From contig JAHHTB010000059.1 in the NCBI GenBank assembly GCA_020024855.1, forward strand, positions 1-10,680: a DNA stretch of 10,680 nucleotides. Reading direction: 5' to 3'. Made by a program: the position numbers and the translations under genes. The notes under the pieces were generated by a model. That model ran no database searches. It was given only the letters and a program-made list of their open reading frames with translations, and was not told the origin of the DNA. The stretch comes from Fusobacterium sp. (lineage in GTDB: Bacteria; Fusobacteriota; Fusobacteriia; Fusobacteriales; Fusobacteriaceae). Positions 1 through 6,792 of this stretch are shown in pieces. Numbering within the stretch: the first letter of the stretch is position 1; every line of letters starts with the position of its first letter.

Positions 1-20
1 TTTAATAATTGCTTAAATAA

Positions 21-665
21 CTATATTTCTTTTTTTATTTCATATACATATCCTAATGAAACATCTTTTTTATCAAACATGTATTTACATGTCTTCTGAA
101 ATGCTTTTATTCCATATTTCCATTCCATTCCTTTTATTATAGCTTCTTTTGATTTTACAGGAAATATTATATATCCATTTATAACAGTATAAATAAATCT
201 TTGGTGATTTATTTTTGATTTTGGTAATTCTTCATATCCTTCTAAATCTTTTATCATTTCTTCTGTTAATATATATTTTTTTATATCCATTTTTTGATAT
301 TTTTCAAGTTCATCTAAATAAGCTGGTAAATCTAATTTATCTGCAGATATTTCCACAGAAAATAAACTCATTATTACTTCAAGCCATAAATCAGCTTTTG
401 CAAGAGAAGATTTATTAACACCTTTATAAACTCTTTGCTTAGAATTCGGATACCCACCTGTAACATCAAATATCACTTCTGAGTTTAAAGTGCTTTTTGT
501 TGAAAAAGGCTCACTAGAATCTATTATTGAAACAAATATTCTATCGTCTTCTAAAACTTCTACTTCTTCTTTATGAAAATTTTTTTCTAATTTTTCTTTA
601 ATACTATCTATATTTGTATAAATTGCTATTTTTCTTAATTCTTTTTCATCGCTGATGTATCTCAT
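21..665 (-). CDS. Hypothetical protein, 214 aa, family not recognised
   Basis: I do not recognise this protein. It starts at ATG 665 with an excellent Shine-Dalgarno site (AAGGAGG, 5 nt spacer) and ends at a TAG stop. The sequence is rich in Lys and Glu and looks soluble, with no signal peptide or membrane segment. Visible landmarks are a Gly/Pro turn (VTGGYPNSKQRVYKG, about residues 68-82), a predicted helix around 89-103, an acidic helix around 114-142, and an aromatic C-terminal part (about 155-214) with alternating strands. No cysteine cluster, P-loop or catalytic motif is apparent. It is transcribed divergently from selC from its own extended -10 promoter, so it is probably monocistronic at its 5' side. 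Its base composition matches its neighbours. The coding call is secure from length, start site and composition, but no function can be given. Confidence 0.85.
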   Translation of the reverse strand: MRYISDEKELRKIAIYTNIDSIKEKLEKNFHKEEVEVLEDDRIFVSIIDSSEPFSTKSTLNSEVIFDVTGGYPNSKQRVYKGVNKSSLAKADLWLEVIMSLFSVEISADKLDLPAYLDELEKYQKMDIKKYILTEEMIKDLEGYEELPKSKINHQRFIYTVINGYIIFPVKSKEAIIKGMEWKYGIKAFQKTCKYMFDKKDVSLGYVYEIKKEI

Positions 666-698
666 TACATCCTCCTTATTATTTCTTTCTTTAAAATT

Positions 699-707
699 AT
701 TATAGCA
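699..707 (-). promoter_or_regulatory. Extended -10 promoter for the hypothetical gene at 21-665
   Basis: Read on the minus strand, TGC-TATAAT forms a perfect extended -10 element (TG at -15/-14 plus TATAAT at 704-699). The -35 region 17 nt upstream matches only about 3 of 6 positions, as is usual for extended -10 promoters. The predicted transcript start is near 692, leaving a short leader before the AAGGAGG site at 677-671. Confidence 0.6.
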
Positions 708-777
708 TTTTTCCTTAAAATTTCCATCTGGTTATTTTTTACCTCTATATTTTTTATTTTTATCTAAATTTAAAATA

Positions 778-786
778 TGATATAAT
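778..786 (+). promoter_or_regulatory. Extended -10 promoter of selC
   Basis: TGA-TATAAT (778-786) is a perfect extended -10 element. The -35 region is poor, about 3 of 6. The predicted start is near 793, about 13 nt before the mature tRNA 5' end at 806, so a short 5' leader would be removed by RNase P. It is arranged back to back with the promoter at 699-707. Confidence 0.6.
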
Positions 787-805
787 TAAAATATATTTTA
801 AATTT

Positions 806-898
806 GGAAGTGTGGGAAGGCTGGTGCCTTCAGCAGTCTTCAAAACTGTTTTGACGATTAATTTCGTTGGCAGGTTCGATTCCTGTACATTTCCGCCA
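806..898 (+). tRNA. selC: Selenocysteine tRNA (tRNA-Sec, anticodon TCA)
   Basis: This 93-nt gene with an encoded CCA folds as a bacterial tRNA-Sec. The acceptor stem has 8 bp (806-813 with 887-894, one G-U) instead of 7, and the T stem has 5 bp (870-874 with 882-886), giving the 8+5 arrangement diagnostic of the family. The D stem is 6 bp (816-821 with 826-831) with a 4-nt loop. The anticodon loop is CTTCAAA (838-844), so the anticodon TCA (840-842) reads UGA. The long variable arm pairs 853-857 with 864-868. The discriminator is G895. The T arm is nearly identical to the E. coli selC T arm as I remember it. It predicts that this organism inserts selenocysteine, although no selA, selB, selD or selenoprotein gene lies in the window. 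Confidence 0.96.
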
Positions 899-928
899 TA
901 TAAATTATTAATTACAAAAGCTTGATAC

Positions 929-957
929 TTGACATAAAAAGCTTATATTTGTAAAAT
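929..957 (+). promoter_or_regulatory. Candidate sigma-70 promoter upstream of the pepV hairpin
   Basis: TTGACA (929-934), a 17-nt spacer and TAAAAT (952-957) make a near-consensus promoter, with a predicted start near 964. It lies between selC and the hairpin at 970-1000, so any transcript would enter that hairpin within about 7 nt. A partial dyad (TTACAAA at 912-918, TTTGTAA at 948-954, AAGCTT at 918-923 and 939-944) overlaps it. A chance match in AT-rich DNA is possible. Confidence 0.45.
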
Positions 958-969
958 TTAATATAAGAT

Positions 970-1000
970 AAAAGGACAGTAATCCTTACTGTCCTTTTTT
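970..1000 (+). terminator. Intrinsic terminator after selC
   Basis: A 12-bp perfect stem (971-982 with 986-997; arms AAAGGACAGTAA and TTACTGTCCTTT) closes on a 3-nt TCC loop and runs into six T (995-1000). It can end the selC transcript about 70 nt past the tRNA. It sits only about 10 nt before the pepV Shine-Dalgarno site, so it may also attenuate pepV. Confidence 0.85.
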
Positions 1001-1021
1001 AAAAATAACAAGGAGGATAAA

Positions 1022-2407
1022 ATGGATTTACACAAAGAAGTTTTAAAATATAAAGATGAACTTATAAAATCTCTTCAAGAATCTATTAGAATTAAAAGTG
1101 TTGAGGAGGAAGATAAACCTGGTATGCCCTTTGGAGAAGGACCTGCTAAAGCTCTAGAGCATTTTCTTTCTGTTGGAGAAAAATTAGGTTTCAAAGTTGA
1201 AAATTTTGACAACTATGCAGGACACATTGATTTTGGAAATGATAATCAAGAAGAAATGGTTGGAATTCTAGGACATGTTGATGTAGTTCCTGAAGGAAAT
1301 GGTTGGGACTTTAATCCTTACGGAGCTGAAATAGTTGACAATAAGATGTATGGTAGAGGAACTCTTGATGATAAAGGACCTATGATGATTTGCCTTTATG
1401 CTATGAAAGCTCTAAAAGATGCTGGTATCCCTCTAAAAAGAAAAGTAAGAATGATATTAGGAGCAAACGAGGAAACTGGTTGGGGATGTATGAATCACTA
1501 TTTTGGAAAACTTCAAATGCCACACCCTGTTGTTTCTTTTACTCCTGATAGTGGTTTCCCTGTTACTTTTGCTGAAAAAGGAATTTTAAGAGGTTTACTT
1601 AAAATCAAAACTGATGCAGATATTTTTGTTAAAGCAGGAAATGTTTTTAATGCCGTACCTGAAACAACAACTATTTCTCTTCCTATTTCATATAAAGAAG
1701 TAATAGAAAAAGAACTTCCTATTTATAATAAAAACAAAGAAAATAAAATTTCCTTTGAAATTCTAGAAAATAAAGTTGTTCTTACTTCTAAAGGAATTGC
1801 TGCTCATGCTGCTCATCCTTCTTTAGGATACAATTCTCTTTCTGCTCTTATGATTTTCCTAGGAAATTTATCTATAACAGAAAGTGGACTTAAAGAAATG
1901 GTTAAGTTTTTCAATGAAAAAATTCAAATGGAATTTAATGGTAAATTACTTGGATTAAATCTTATAGATGAACCATCTGGAGAAATTACTATTAACTTTG
2001 GAAAATGTTATATAGAAAATGGAGAACTTATTGTTTCTATGGATATGAGATACCCTGTTACTTTTGAAGCTAAAGATATAAAAGAAAAACTTTTCTCTAC
2101 ACTTAATCAATATGGTTTAACTTTTGAGCCTTTAAAAGAAGAAAAACCTTTATATGTTCCTAAAGATAATTTCTTAGTAAAAACTTTAATGGAAGTTTAT
2201 CAAGATATGACGGGAGACATGGAAAGTCAACCTATATCAACTGGTGGAGGTACTTATGCAAAAGCTGTAAGTAATTGTGTGGCATTTGGTGCTCTTTTAA
2301 AAGATACTCCAGATTCTATGCATCAAAAAAATGAGTGCATTGACCTTAAAACACTTGATACACTTTTACCTTTATTTGTTGAAACTATTTATAGATTAGC
2401 AAAATAA
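1022..2407 (+). CDS. pepV: Dipeptidase PepV, M20 metallopeptidase family
   Basis: This is a 461-aa cytoplasmic dipeptidase of the PepV/Sapep group in peptidase family M20. The family releases amino acids from dipeptides (and some tripeptides) using two zinc ions. Metal ligands are visible in order: H85 in GHVDVVPEG, D116 in GRGTLDDKGP, E150-E151 in NEETGW, D176 in FTPDSGFP, and H434 in SMHQKNE. D87 is the expected acid beside the first ligand and E150 the general base. The lid/dimer-like region lies between about 190 and 385, and a glycine-rich STGGGTYAKA stretch precedes the last ligand. Length fits the family (about 460-470 aa). The ATG at 1022 has AAGGAGG 5 nt upstream. Peptide use fits an amino-acid-fermenting anaerobe. 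The gene follows a terminator hairpin with no promoter in between, so expression may depend on readthrough. Confidence 0.93.
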   Translation: MDLHKEVLKYKDELIKSLQESIRIKSVEEEDKPGMPFGEGPAKALEHFLSVGEKLGFKVENFDNYAGHIDFGNDNQEEMVGILGHVDVVPEGNGWDFNPYGAEIVDNKMYGRGTLDDKGPMMICLYAMKALKDAGIPLKRKVRMILGANEETGWGCMNHYFGKLQMPHPVVSFTPDSGFPVTFAEKGILRGLLKIKTDADIFVKAGNVFNAVPETTTISLPISYKEVIEKELPIYNKNKENKISFEILENKVVLTSKGIAAHAAHPSLGYNSLSALMIFLGNLSITESGLKEMVKFFNEKIQMEFNGKLLGLNLIDEPSGEITINFGKCYIENGELIVSMDMRYPVTFEAKDIKEKLFSTLNQYGLTFEPLKEEKPLYVPKDNFLVKTLMEVYQDMTGDMESQPISTGGGTYAKAVSNCVAFGALLKDTPDSMHQKNECIDLKTLDTLLPLFVETIYRLAK

Positions 2408-2419
2408 AAAATATTTATA

Positions 2420-2448
2420 TTGACTTAGATTAATAATTTCTTTATAAT
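2420..2448 (+). promoter_or_regulatory. Promoter of the fabG-like gene
   Basis: TTGACT (2420-2425), a 17-nt spacer and TATAAT (2443-2448) form a near-consensus sigma-70 promoter, with the start expected near 2455. It lies 13 nt after the pepV stop, so the downstream gene can be transcribed independently. The -10 box and start point lie inside the palindrome at 2441-2466. Confidence 0.75.
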
Positions 2449-2466
2449 TACATATGTAATTATAAA
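2441..2466. promoter_or_regulatory. Perfect 26-bp palindrome, candidate operator
   Basis: The half-site TTTATAATTACAT (2441-2453) is followed immediately by its exact reverse complement (2454-2466), with no spacer and no mismatch. It covers the -10 box and the predicted start of the fabG promoter, which is where a repressor dimer would block initiation. Length and symmetry suit a winged-helix or MarR/TetR-type dimer. No regulator gene is adjacent, so its ligand is unknown. As RNA it could also form a weak, AU-only hairpin. Confidence 0.55.
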
Positions 2467-2494
2467 AATTTTAAAATATATTTAGGAGGTCCTA

Positions 2495-3220
2495 ATGAAT
2501 AGATTAGAAGGAAAAGTTGCTCTTGTAACTGGTGGTTCTATGGGAATTGGAAGAGCAATAGTTGATAGATTTGCTGCTGAAGGAGCAAGAATGGTTATAT
2601 CTTGTGATATTAACCCTTGTGAATTTGAACAAGAAAATGTTAGAGGAGAAATCCTAAACGTTACAGATAGAGAAGGAATAAAAGCACTTATTAAAAAGAT
2701 AGTTGACGAATTTGGAACAATTGATATTCTTGTAAATAATGCTGGTATAACACAAGATGCTCCATTTGTTAGAATGAGTGAAGCTCAATGGGATGCTGTT
2801 ATAAATATAAACTTAAAAGGTGTATTCAACGTTACTCAAGCTGTTGCACCTGTTATGACTAAACATAAAAAAGGTTCTATTATAACTCTTTCATCTGTAG
2901 TTGGTTTATATGGTAACATCGGACAAACTAACTATGCTGCAACAAAAGCAGGAGTTATTGCTATGAGTAACACTTGGAAAAAAGAACTTGCAAGAAAAGG
3001 AGCTCAAATAAGAGTTAACTGTATTGCACCTGGATTTATTCAAAGTCCTATGACTGATAAATTATCTGAAAAAGCTGTTGAAGGAATTTTAAGTGGAGTT
3101 CCTTTACAAAGAATGGGAACAAAAGAAGATGTTGCAAATGTTGCATTATTCTTAGCTAGTGATGAGTCTTCTTACATTACTGGGGCTACTATTCCTGTTT
3201 CTGGTGGATTATCATTTTAA
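2495..3220 (+). CDS. fabG: FabG-like short-chain dehydrogenase (3-oxoacyl-ACP reductase family)
   Basis: This 241-aa classical short-chain dehydrogenase/reductase is closest in pattern to FabG, which reduces 3-oxoacyl-ACP in fatty acid elongation. Seen in order: the Rossmann motif TGGSMGIG (12-19), NNAG (81-84), and the catalytic set N106, S134, Y147 and K151 (YAATK). The APGFIQSPMT segment (178-187) and the C-terminal VSGG also match FabG. The ATG at 2495 has an AGGAGGT site. Two residues are unusual for an NADPH enzyme: Met16 replaces the common Arg of the glycine motif, and Asp38 ends beta strand 2 where E. coli FabG has Thr. Both suggest NADH preference. The gene stands alone with its own promoter and palindrome, not among other fab genes, so a related hydroxyacyl or alcohol dehydrogenase is a real alternative. 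Confidence 0.82.
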   Translation: MNRLEGKVALVTGGSMGIGRAIVDRFAAEGARMVISCDINPCEFEQENVRGEILNVTDREGIKALIKKIVDEFGTIDILVNNAGITQDAPFVRMSEAQWDAVININLKGVFNVTQAVAPVMTKHKKGSIITLSSVVGLYGNIGQTNYAATKAGVIAMSNTWKKELARKGAQIRVNCIAPGFIQSPMTDKLSEKAVEGILSGVPLQRMGTKEDVANVALFLASDESSYITGATIPVSGGLSF

Positions 3221-3259
3221 AGAAAGAGCTGTTGAAATTCAACAGCTCTTTCTTTTTTT
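3219..3259. terminator. Shared hairpin terminator between fabG and pyrE
   Basis: A perfect stem of at least 14 bp (3221-3234 with 3240-3253) closes on a 5-nt loop, with a run of seven T (3253-3259) on the plus side. It begins at the fabG stop codon and ends 2 nt from the pyrE stop codon. It should terminate fabG strongly. In the pyr direction the U tract is shorter and interrupted (CTTTCTTT), so termination there is probably weaker. Confidence 0.88.
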
Positions 3260-3260
3260 A

Positions 3261-3893
3261 TTATTCTCTTCCCCAAGTATTAGGAGATTTATTCCATTTT
3301 AAAGCAATTTCTTTTTCTTCTTCAGTTAGATATTTCTGTTCAGTTGCCACACCTATTAAAGTTGTAAAATCTGAAAGATTTACCCATGGAATTCCTGCCG
3401 CTGCAAAGTTTGTTATAGCTTTTTCAAACTCATAAGAGAATATAGCTACAACTTCTACATCTTTTGCCCCTGCTTCTCTTGCTGCTTCTACTGCTTTTAT
3501 AGAACTTCCACCTGTAGAAATTAAGTCTTCTATAACTATTACTTTTTTCCCTTCAAAATCTGCACCTTCTATTTGTCTTCCAGCACCATGATCTTTTTTC
3601 TCGCTACGAATATATGCCATAGGTACATTTAATCTTTCAGCTATAAATGCTGCCCATGGAATTCCTGCTGTTGCTGTTCCTGCTAATACATCAAATTCTT
3701 TTCCTTGTAATGCTTCTATAAATCCATCAACTACAGCTTTTCTCTCTTCTGGATACCCTATCATTTTTCTGTTGTCACAGTATATTGGACTTTTTATTCC
3801 TGATACAAATGTAAATGGTTCTGCTACATTTAATCTTACTGCTCCTACACCTAATAATGATTTTGCTACTTCTTTAGCTCTGTTTGTACTCAT
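3261..3893 (-). CDS. pyrE: Orotate phosphoribosyltransferase
   Basis: PyrE joins orotate to PRPP to give orotidine 5'-monophosphate, the fifth step of UMP synthesis, in the cytoplasm. The 210-aa length is normal. The PRPP-binding signature VIVIEDLISTGGSS is at 118-131. The flexible catalytic loop, RSEKKDHGAGRQIEG, is at 96-110 with its lysines and histidine. The N-terminal FTFVSGIKSPIYCDNR (28-42) holds orotate-site residues. The start is ATG 3893, 3 nt after the pyrC stop. Its ribosome site AAGGAAGTGA lies in the end of pyrC, so translation is probably coupled. It is the last gene of the operon, followed at once by the hairpin at 3219-3259. Nothing is missing from the family motifs. Confidence 0.95.
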   Translation of the reverse strand: MSTNRAKEVAKSLLGVGAVRLNVAEPFTFVSGIKSPIYCDNRKMIGYPEERKAVVDGFIEALQGKEFDVLAGTATAGIPWAAFIAERLNVPMAYIRSEKKDHGAGRQIEGADFEGKKVIVIEDLISTGGSSIKAVEAAREAGAKDVEVVAIFSYEFEKAITNFAAAGIPWVNLSDFTTLIGVATEQKYLTEEEKEIALKWNKSPNTWGRE

Positions 3894-3896
3894 CTT

Positions 3897-5093
3897 TTAT
3901 ATCACTTCCTTACCAATTTTATTAACAAATTTACCATCATTAAATACTACATTCCCTCTAACTATTGTAGTAACTATTTTTCCCCCTTTTTCAAGGCCTT
4001 CATAAGGTGTCCAACCACATTTTGAAATAACATCATCTTTTGATATAATTTCTTCTGTAGTCATATCAACTATTACTAAATCTGCATCATATCCTAATGC
4101 TATTTTTCCTTTATTTTTTATTCCAAAAATCTTAGCTGTATTTTCACTCATTATTTTTATAAGTTTTTCAAAATTTATTTTATCACATTTTACAGCTTTT
4201 AACATCATTTCCAAAGAATTTTCTACTCCTGGAATTCCAAAAGTAAGTTTTTCAATTTTTTCTTCTATTCTATGAGGAGCATGATCAGTTCCTATTGTAT
4301 CAATAGTTCCATCTAAAATTCCTTCCCATAAAGCCTCATTATCTCTTTCTGTTTTCAGTTCTGGCTTCATTCTTAAAAGAGGATTTTTTTCTACATCTTT
4401 TTCATTTAAGAAAAGATGATGTGGAGTTACTTCTCCATACACTTTTAAACCTTTTGCTTTAGCCTCTCTTAAATATTCTATCTCTTTTTCTGTTGAAAGA
4501 TGACAAAGATAAACTGGTACATTGGTTTTTTCAGAAATTGAAATAGCTTTTTGAACCATCTCTCCCTCTGCATGAACTCCCACCAACTTAGACGATTTAA
4601 ATATATTTTCAAGAACTTTTTCATCTTCTACTAGCATATTTCCTGTTGAAACGTTCATAAAAACCTTTGTTGCTACAACATCATTTTGAACTTCTTCAAC
4701 TTCAGTATGATTATCTACCTTACTTCCACCAAACCAAAATCCATAATCAACATACGATGTTCCTATATGAGTTTTTTTCTTTTCAAGAAGATTATCTTTA
4801 GTTATTGTATTTGGAACTGTATTTGGCATATCAAAAAAAGTTGTTACTCCTCCTTTAGCACAAGCCATACTTCCTGTTGTAAAGTCTTCTTTATGAGTAA
4901 GTCCTGGATCTCTCATATGAACATGAGGATCTATCACACCAGGGATAACGTATCTTCCTTCTGCATCAATTATTTCACTACAATCTTTCTTTAATATCTC
5001 ATCTTCTATTGAAACTATTTTTTCATTTTCGATTAATATATCTTTGATTTGTTCTATTCCATCAATGATTAATCTACAATTTTTTATTAGCAT
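3897..5093 (-). CDS. pyrC: Dihydroorotase, class I amidohydrolase
   Basis: PyrC cyclises N-carbamoyl-aspartate to dihydroorotate (third step). It is a 398-aa amidohydrolase. The first metal motif is DPHVHMRDPG (55-64; H57 and H59 bind metal). Next come the bridging lysine expected to be carbamylated, K143 in ATKVFMN, then H174 (GVHAEGE), H198 (LCHLS) and the catalytic aspartate D270 in GTDHAPH. The N- and C-terminal strands form the small beta domain typical of the superfamily. All expected ligands are present, so it should be active rather than a structural PyrC-like protein. Its ATG overlaps the pyrF stop by 7 nt (ATGCTAA), with GAGG in the end of pyrF serving as the ribosome site. This indicates translational coupling. 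Confidence 0.95.
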   Translation of the reverse strand: MLIKNCRLIIDGIEQIKDILIENEKIVSIEDEILKKDCSEIIDAEGRYVIPGVIDPHVHMRDPGLTHKEDFTTGSMACAKGGVTTFFDMPNTVPNTITKDNLLEKKKTHIGTSYVDYGFWFGGSKVDNHTEVEEVQNDVVATKVFMNVSTGNMLVEDEKVLENIFKSSKLVGVHAEGEMVQKAISISEKTNVPVYLCHLSTEKEIEYLREAKAKGLKVYGEVTPHHLFLNEKDVEKNPLLRMKPELKTERDNEALWEGILDGTIDTIGTDHAPHRIEEKIEKLTFGIPGVENSLEMMLKAVKCDKINFEKLIKIMSENTAKIFGIKNKGKIALGYDADLVIVDMTTEEIISKDDVISKCGWTPYEGLEKGGKIVTTIVRGNVVFNDGKFVNKIGKEVI

Positions 5094-5815
5094 TTTCCTG
5101 CCTCTTTTAATCCCTCTTCTATTTCTTCAACAACAAGTTTTGCTGCAAGAGCTGGATCTTCATGTTTAGTTATAGGTCTTCCTACTACTAAGAAATCACA
5201 ACCATTCATCATTGCATTTTTTGGTGTCATTATTCTTGTTTGGTCATTTGTTGCTGCCCATGCTGGTCTTACACCAGGGCATACAGTTTTAAATTCTTCT
5301 CCTAAAGCTTCTTTTATATATTTTGCTTCCCAAGGAGAACATACTACTCCATTCATTCCTGCTTCTTTAGCTAATCTTGCTAAATTCATTGCAAGTTCTT
5401 TTATACTTACATCTGTCATAAATGTTTCTTTAACTTCTTCTTGTGATAAGCTTGTTAAAATTGTAACAGCTATTAAAAGAGATTTCTCATCTATTTTTCT
5501 TGCTTCTTCAACAACTTTTGCCATCATTTTTTTTCCACCAGTTGCATGAACATTATACATAAATACATTTTCTTTAGAAGCAAAAACAGATGCCATTGCT
5601 GTTGTATTTGGAATATCATGAAATTTTAAATCTAAAAATATTTTTTTCCCTTTTCCTGCAAGATATTCTACCATTTTACCATTTGAATTTAAGAATAATT
5701 CAAGACCAACTTTATAGAAAGTTGCTCCATCTCCTATTTTTTCTACTAATTTTATAGCCTCTGTCATTGTTGGAAAATCAAGAGCTATTATCATTCTATC
5801 TTTTGCTTGTACCAT
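5087..5815 (-). CDS. pyrF: Orotidine 5'-phosphate decarboxylase
   Basis: PyrF decarboxylates OMP to UMP, the last step of the pathway. The 242-aa TIM-barrel protein has the catalytic D-x-K-x-x-D signature in LDLKFHDIPNT (D62, K64, D67), an N-terminal substrate aspartate (D12 in ALDF), CPGVRP in the phosphate-loop region and VVGRPIT (210-216) as the phosphate-binding motif. This is the short bacterial class I form, similar in length to the B. subtilis enzyme. ATG 5815 has a GGGAGG site about 8 nt upstream. It follows pyrD by 36 nt and overlaps pyrC by 7 nt. Gene order therefore does not follow pathway order. Confidence 0.96.
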   Translation of the reverse strand: MVQAKDRMIIALDFPTMTEAIKLVEKIGDGATFYKVGLELFLNSNGKMVEYLAGKGKKIFLDLKFHDIPNTTAMASVFASKENVFMYNVHATGGKKMMAKVVEEARKIDEKSLLIAVTILTSLSQEEVKETFMTDVSIKELAMNLARLAKEAGMNGVVCSPWEAKYIKEALGEEFKTVCPGVRPAWAATNDQTRIMTPKNAMMNGCDFLVVGRPITKHEDPALAAKLVVEEIEEGLKEAGKC

Positions 5816-5851
5816 TTATTTTTCCTCCCAAAATTTCTTCCTTAATTTTTC

Positions 5852-6787
5852 TTATTTTTTAAATTTCTTAAATGCTATTCCTCTTATATCTTGAATATTT
5901 TCAAGATTATGTTCCTCTGTATATTTTACTAATCCATCTCTTACTTCTACTGGAAGCACTGGATTTGGAAATAATGCTGTTCCTAAAGATACAAGTGTTG
6001 CTCCTGCCATAATGAACTCTACTGCATCTTCATATGAGGCTATACCACCCATTCCTATTATAGGAATATTTACATTTTGAGCAACTTGATATACCATCCT
6101 TACTGCTACTGGTTTTACTGCTGGTCCAGAAAGTCCTCCCATTGTGTTTCCTAATATAGGTTTTCCTGTATTTGTATCTATTCTCATTCCAAGAAGAGTG
6201 TTTATCATTGATATTGCATCAGCACCATTAGCTTCAACAATTTTTGCAATTTCAACTATATTTGTTACATTTGGAGAAAGTTTTACTATAAGAGGTTTCT
6301 TTGTTAAAACTTTTTTTACTTCTCTTGTTGTTCTTCCTGCAACTTCTGGATTAGCTCCAAAAGCCATTCCTCCATCTTTAACATTTGGACAAGATATATT
6401 TAACTCCACAAGAGCTATTTCTTCTATTTCGTTAACTCTTTTAGCAAGTTCTACATATTGCTCAACACTACTTCCATTTATATTAACGATTATATTTGTT
6501 TTGTTAACTCCTTCTTTTTTTAAGCTTGGAAGTATTTCTTTTTCAAAATAATCAATTCCAGGATTTTCAAGTCCAACACAGTTTAATATTCCACTTGGTG
6601 TTTCAGCTATCCTTGTTCCTAAATTTCCTGTTCTAGGTTCTAAAGTTAATCCTTTTAAAGTTATTCCTCCAAGTACATTTGGATCACAATAATCTTTAAA
6701 CTCAGTTCCAAAACCAAAACATCCTGATGATGTTACGATAGGATTTTCAAATTCAACTCCTAAAAAATTTACCTTTAATCTATTCAA
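5852..6787 (-). CDS. pyrD: Dihydroorotate dehydrogenase B, catalytic subunit
   Basis: This is the FMN-containing catalytic subunit of the class 1B enzyme, which oxidises dihydroorotate to orotate and passes electrons to PyrK and NAD+. It is cytoplasmic, with no N-terminal membrane helix as in class 2. Diagnostic features are the early NPIVTSSGCFGFG segment and the active-site loop ELNISCPNVKDGG with the class 1 catalytic cysteine. The SMINT and GMGGIASYEDAVEFI segments are typical of FMN binding. I place the start at TTG 6787 (protein MNRLKVNFLGVEF, 311 aa). The ribosome site GAGGTGA (6799-6793) lies at the right distance from this codon. It overlaps the GTG at 6796, which gives the longer 314-aa reading and cannot easily be served by it. 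PyrK is encoded immediately upstream, 29 nt away. Confidence 0.93.
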   Translation of the reverse strand: MNRLKVNFLGVEFENPIVTSSGCFGFGTEFKDYCDPNVLGGITLKGLTLEPRTGNLGTRIAETPSGILNCVGLENPGIDYFEKEILPSLKKEGVNKTNIIVNINGSSVEQYVELAKRVNEIEEIALVELNISCPNVKDGGMAFGANPEVAGRTTREVKKVLTKKPLIVKLSPNVTNIVEIAKIVEANGADAISMINTLLGMRIDTNTGKPILGNTMGGLSGPAVKPVAVRMVYQVAQNVNIPIIGMGGIASYEDAVEFIMAGATLVSLGTALFPNPVLPVEVRDGLVKYTEEHNLENIQDIRGIAFKKFKK

Positions 6788-6792
6788 TCTTT

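Noticed and set aside
912..954. Dyad TTACAAA ... TTTGTAA with inner AAGCTT copies between selC and pepV
   Set aside because: The arms are short, the spacing between parts is uneven and the sequence is AT-rich. It is not strong enough to call an operator by itself, so I mention it only with the candidate promoter.
3232..3435. 67-codon plus-strand frame starting in the fabG/pyrE terminator
   Set aside because: It begins inside the terminator stem and continues antisense to pyrE. There is no ribosome site and no recognisable protein.
4686..4994. 102-codon open frame on the plus strand inside pyrC, and similar plus-strand frames at 215, 3772, 6144, 7527, 8916, 9503 and 9997
   Set aside because: They lie opposite or across well-supported genes, have low-complexity Phe/Leu/Ser-rich translations and lack ribosome sites. 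They are antisense shadows.
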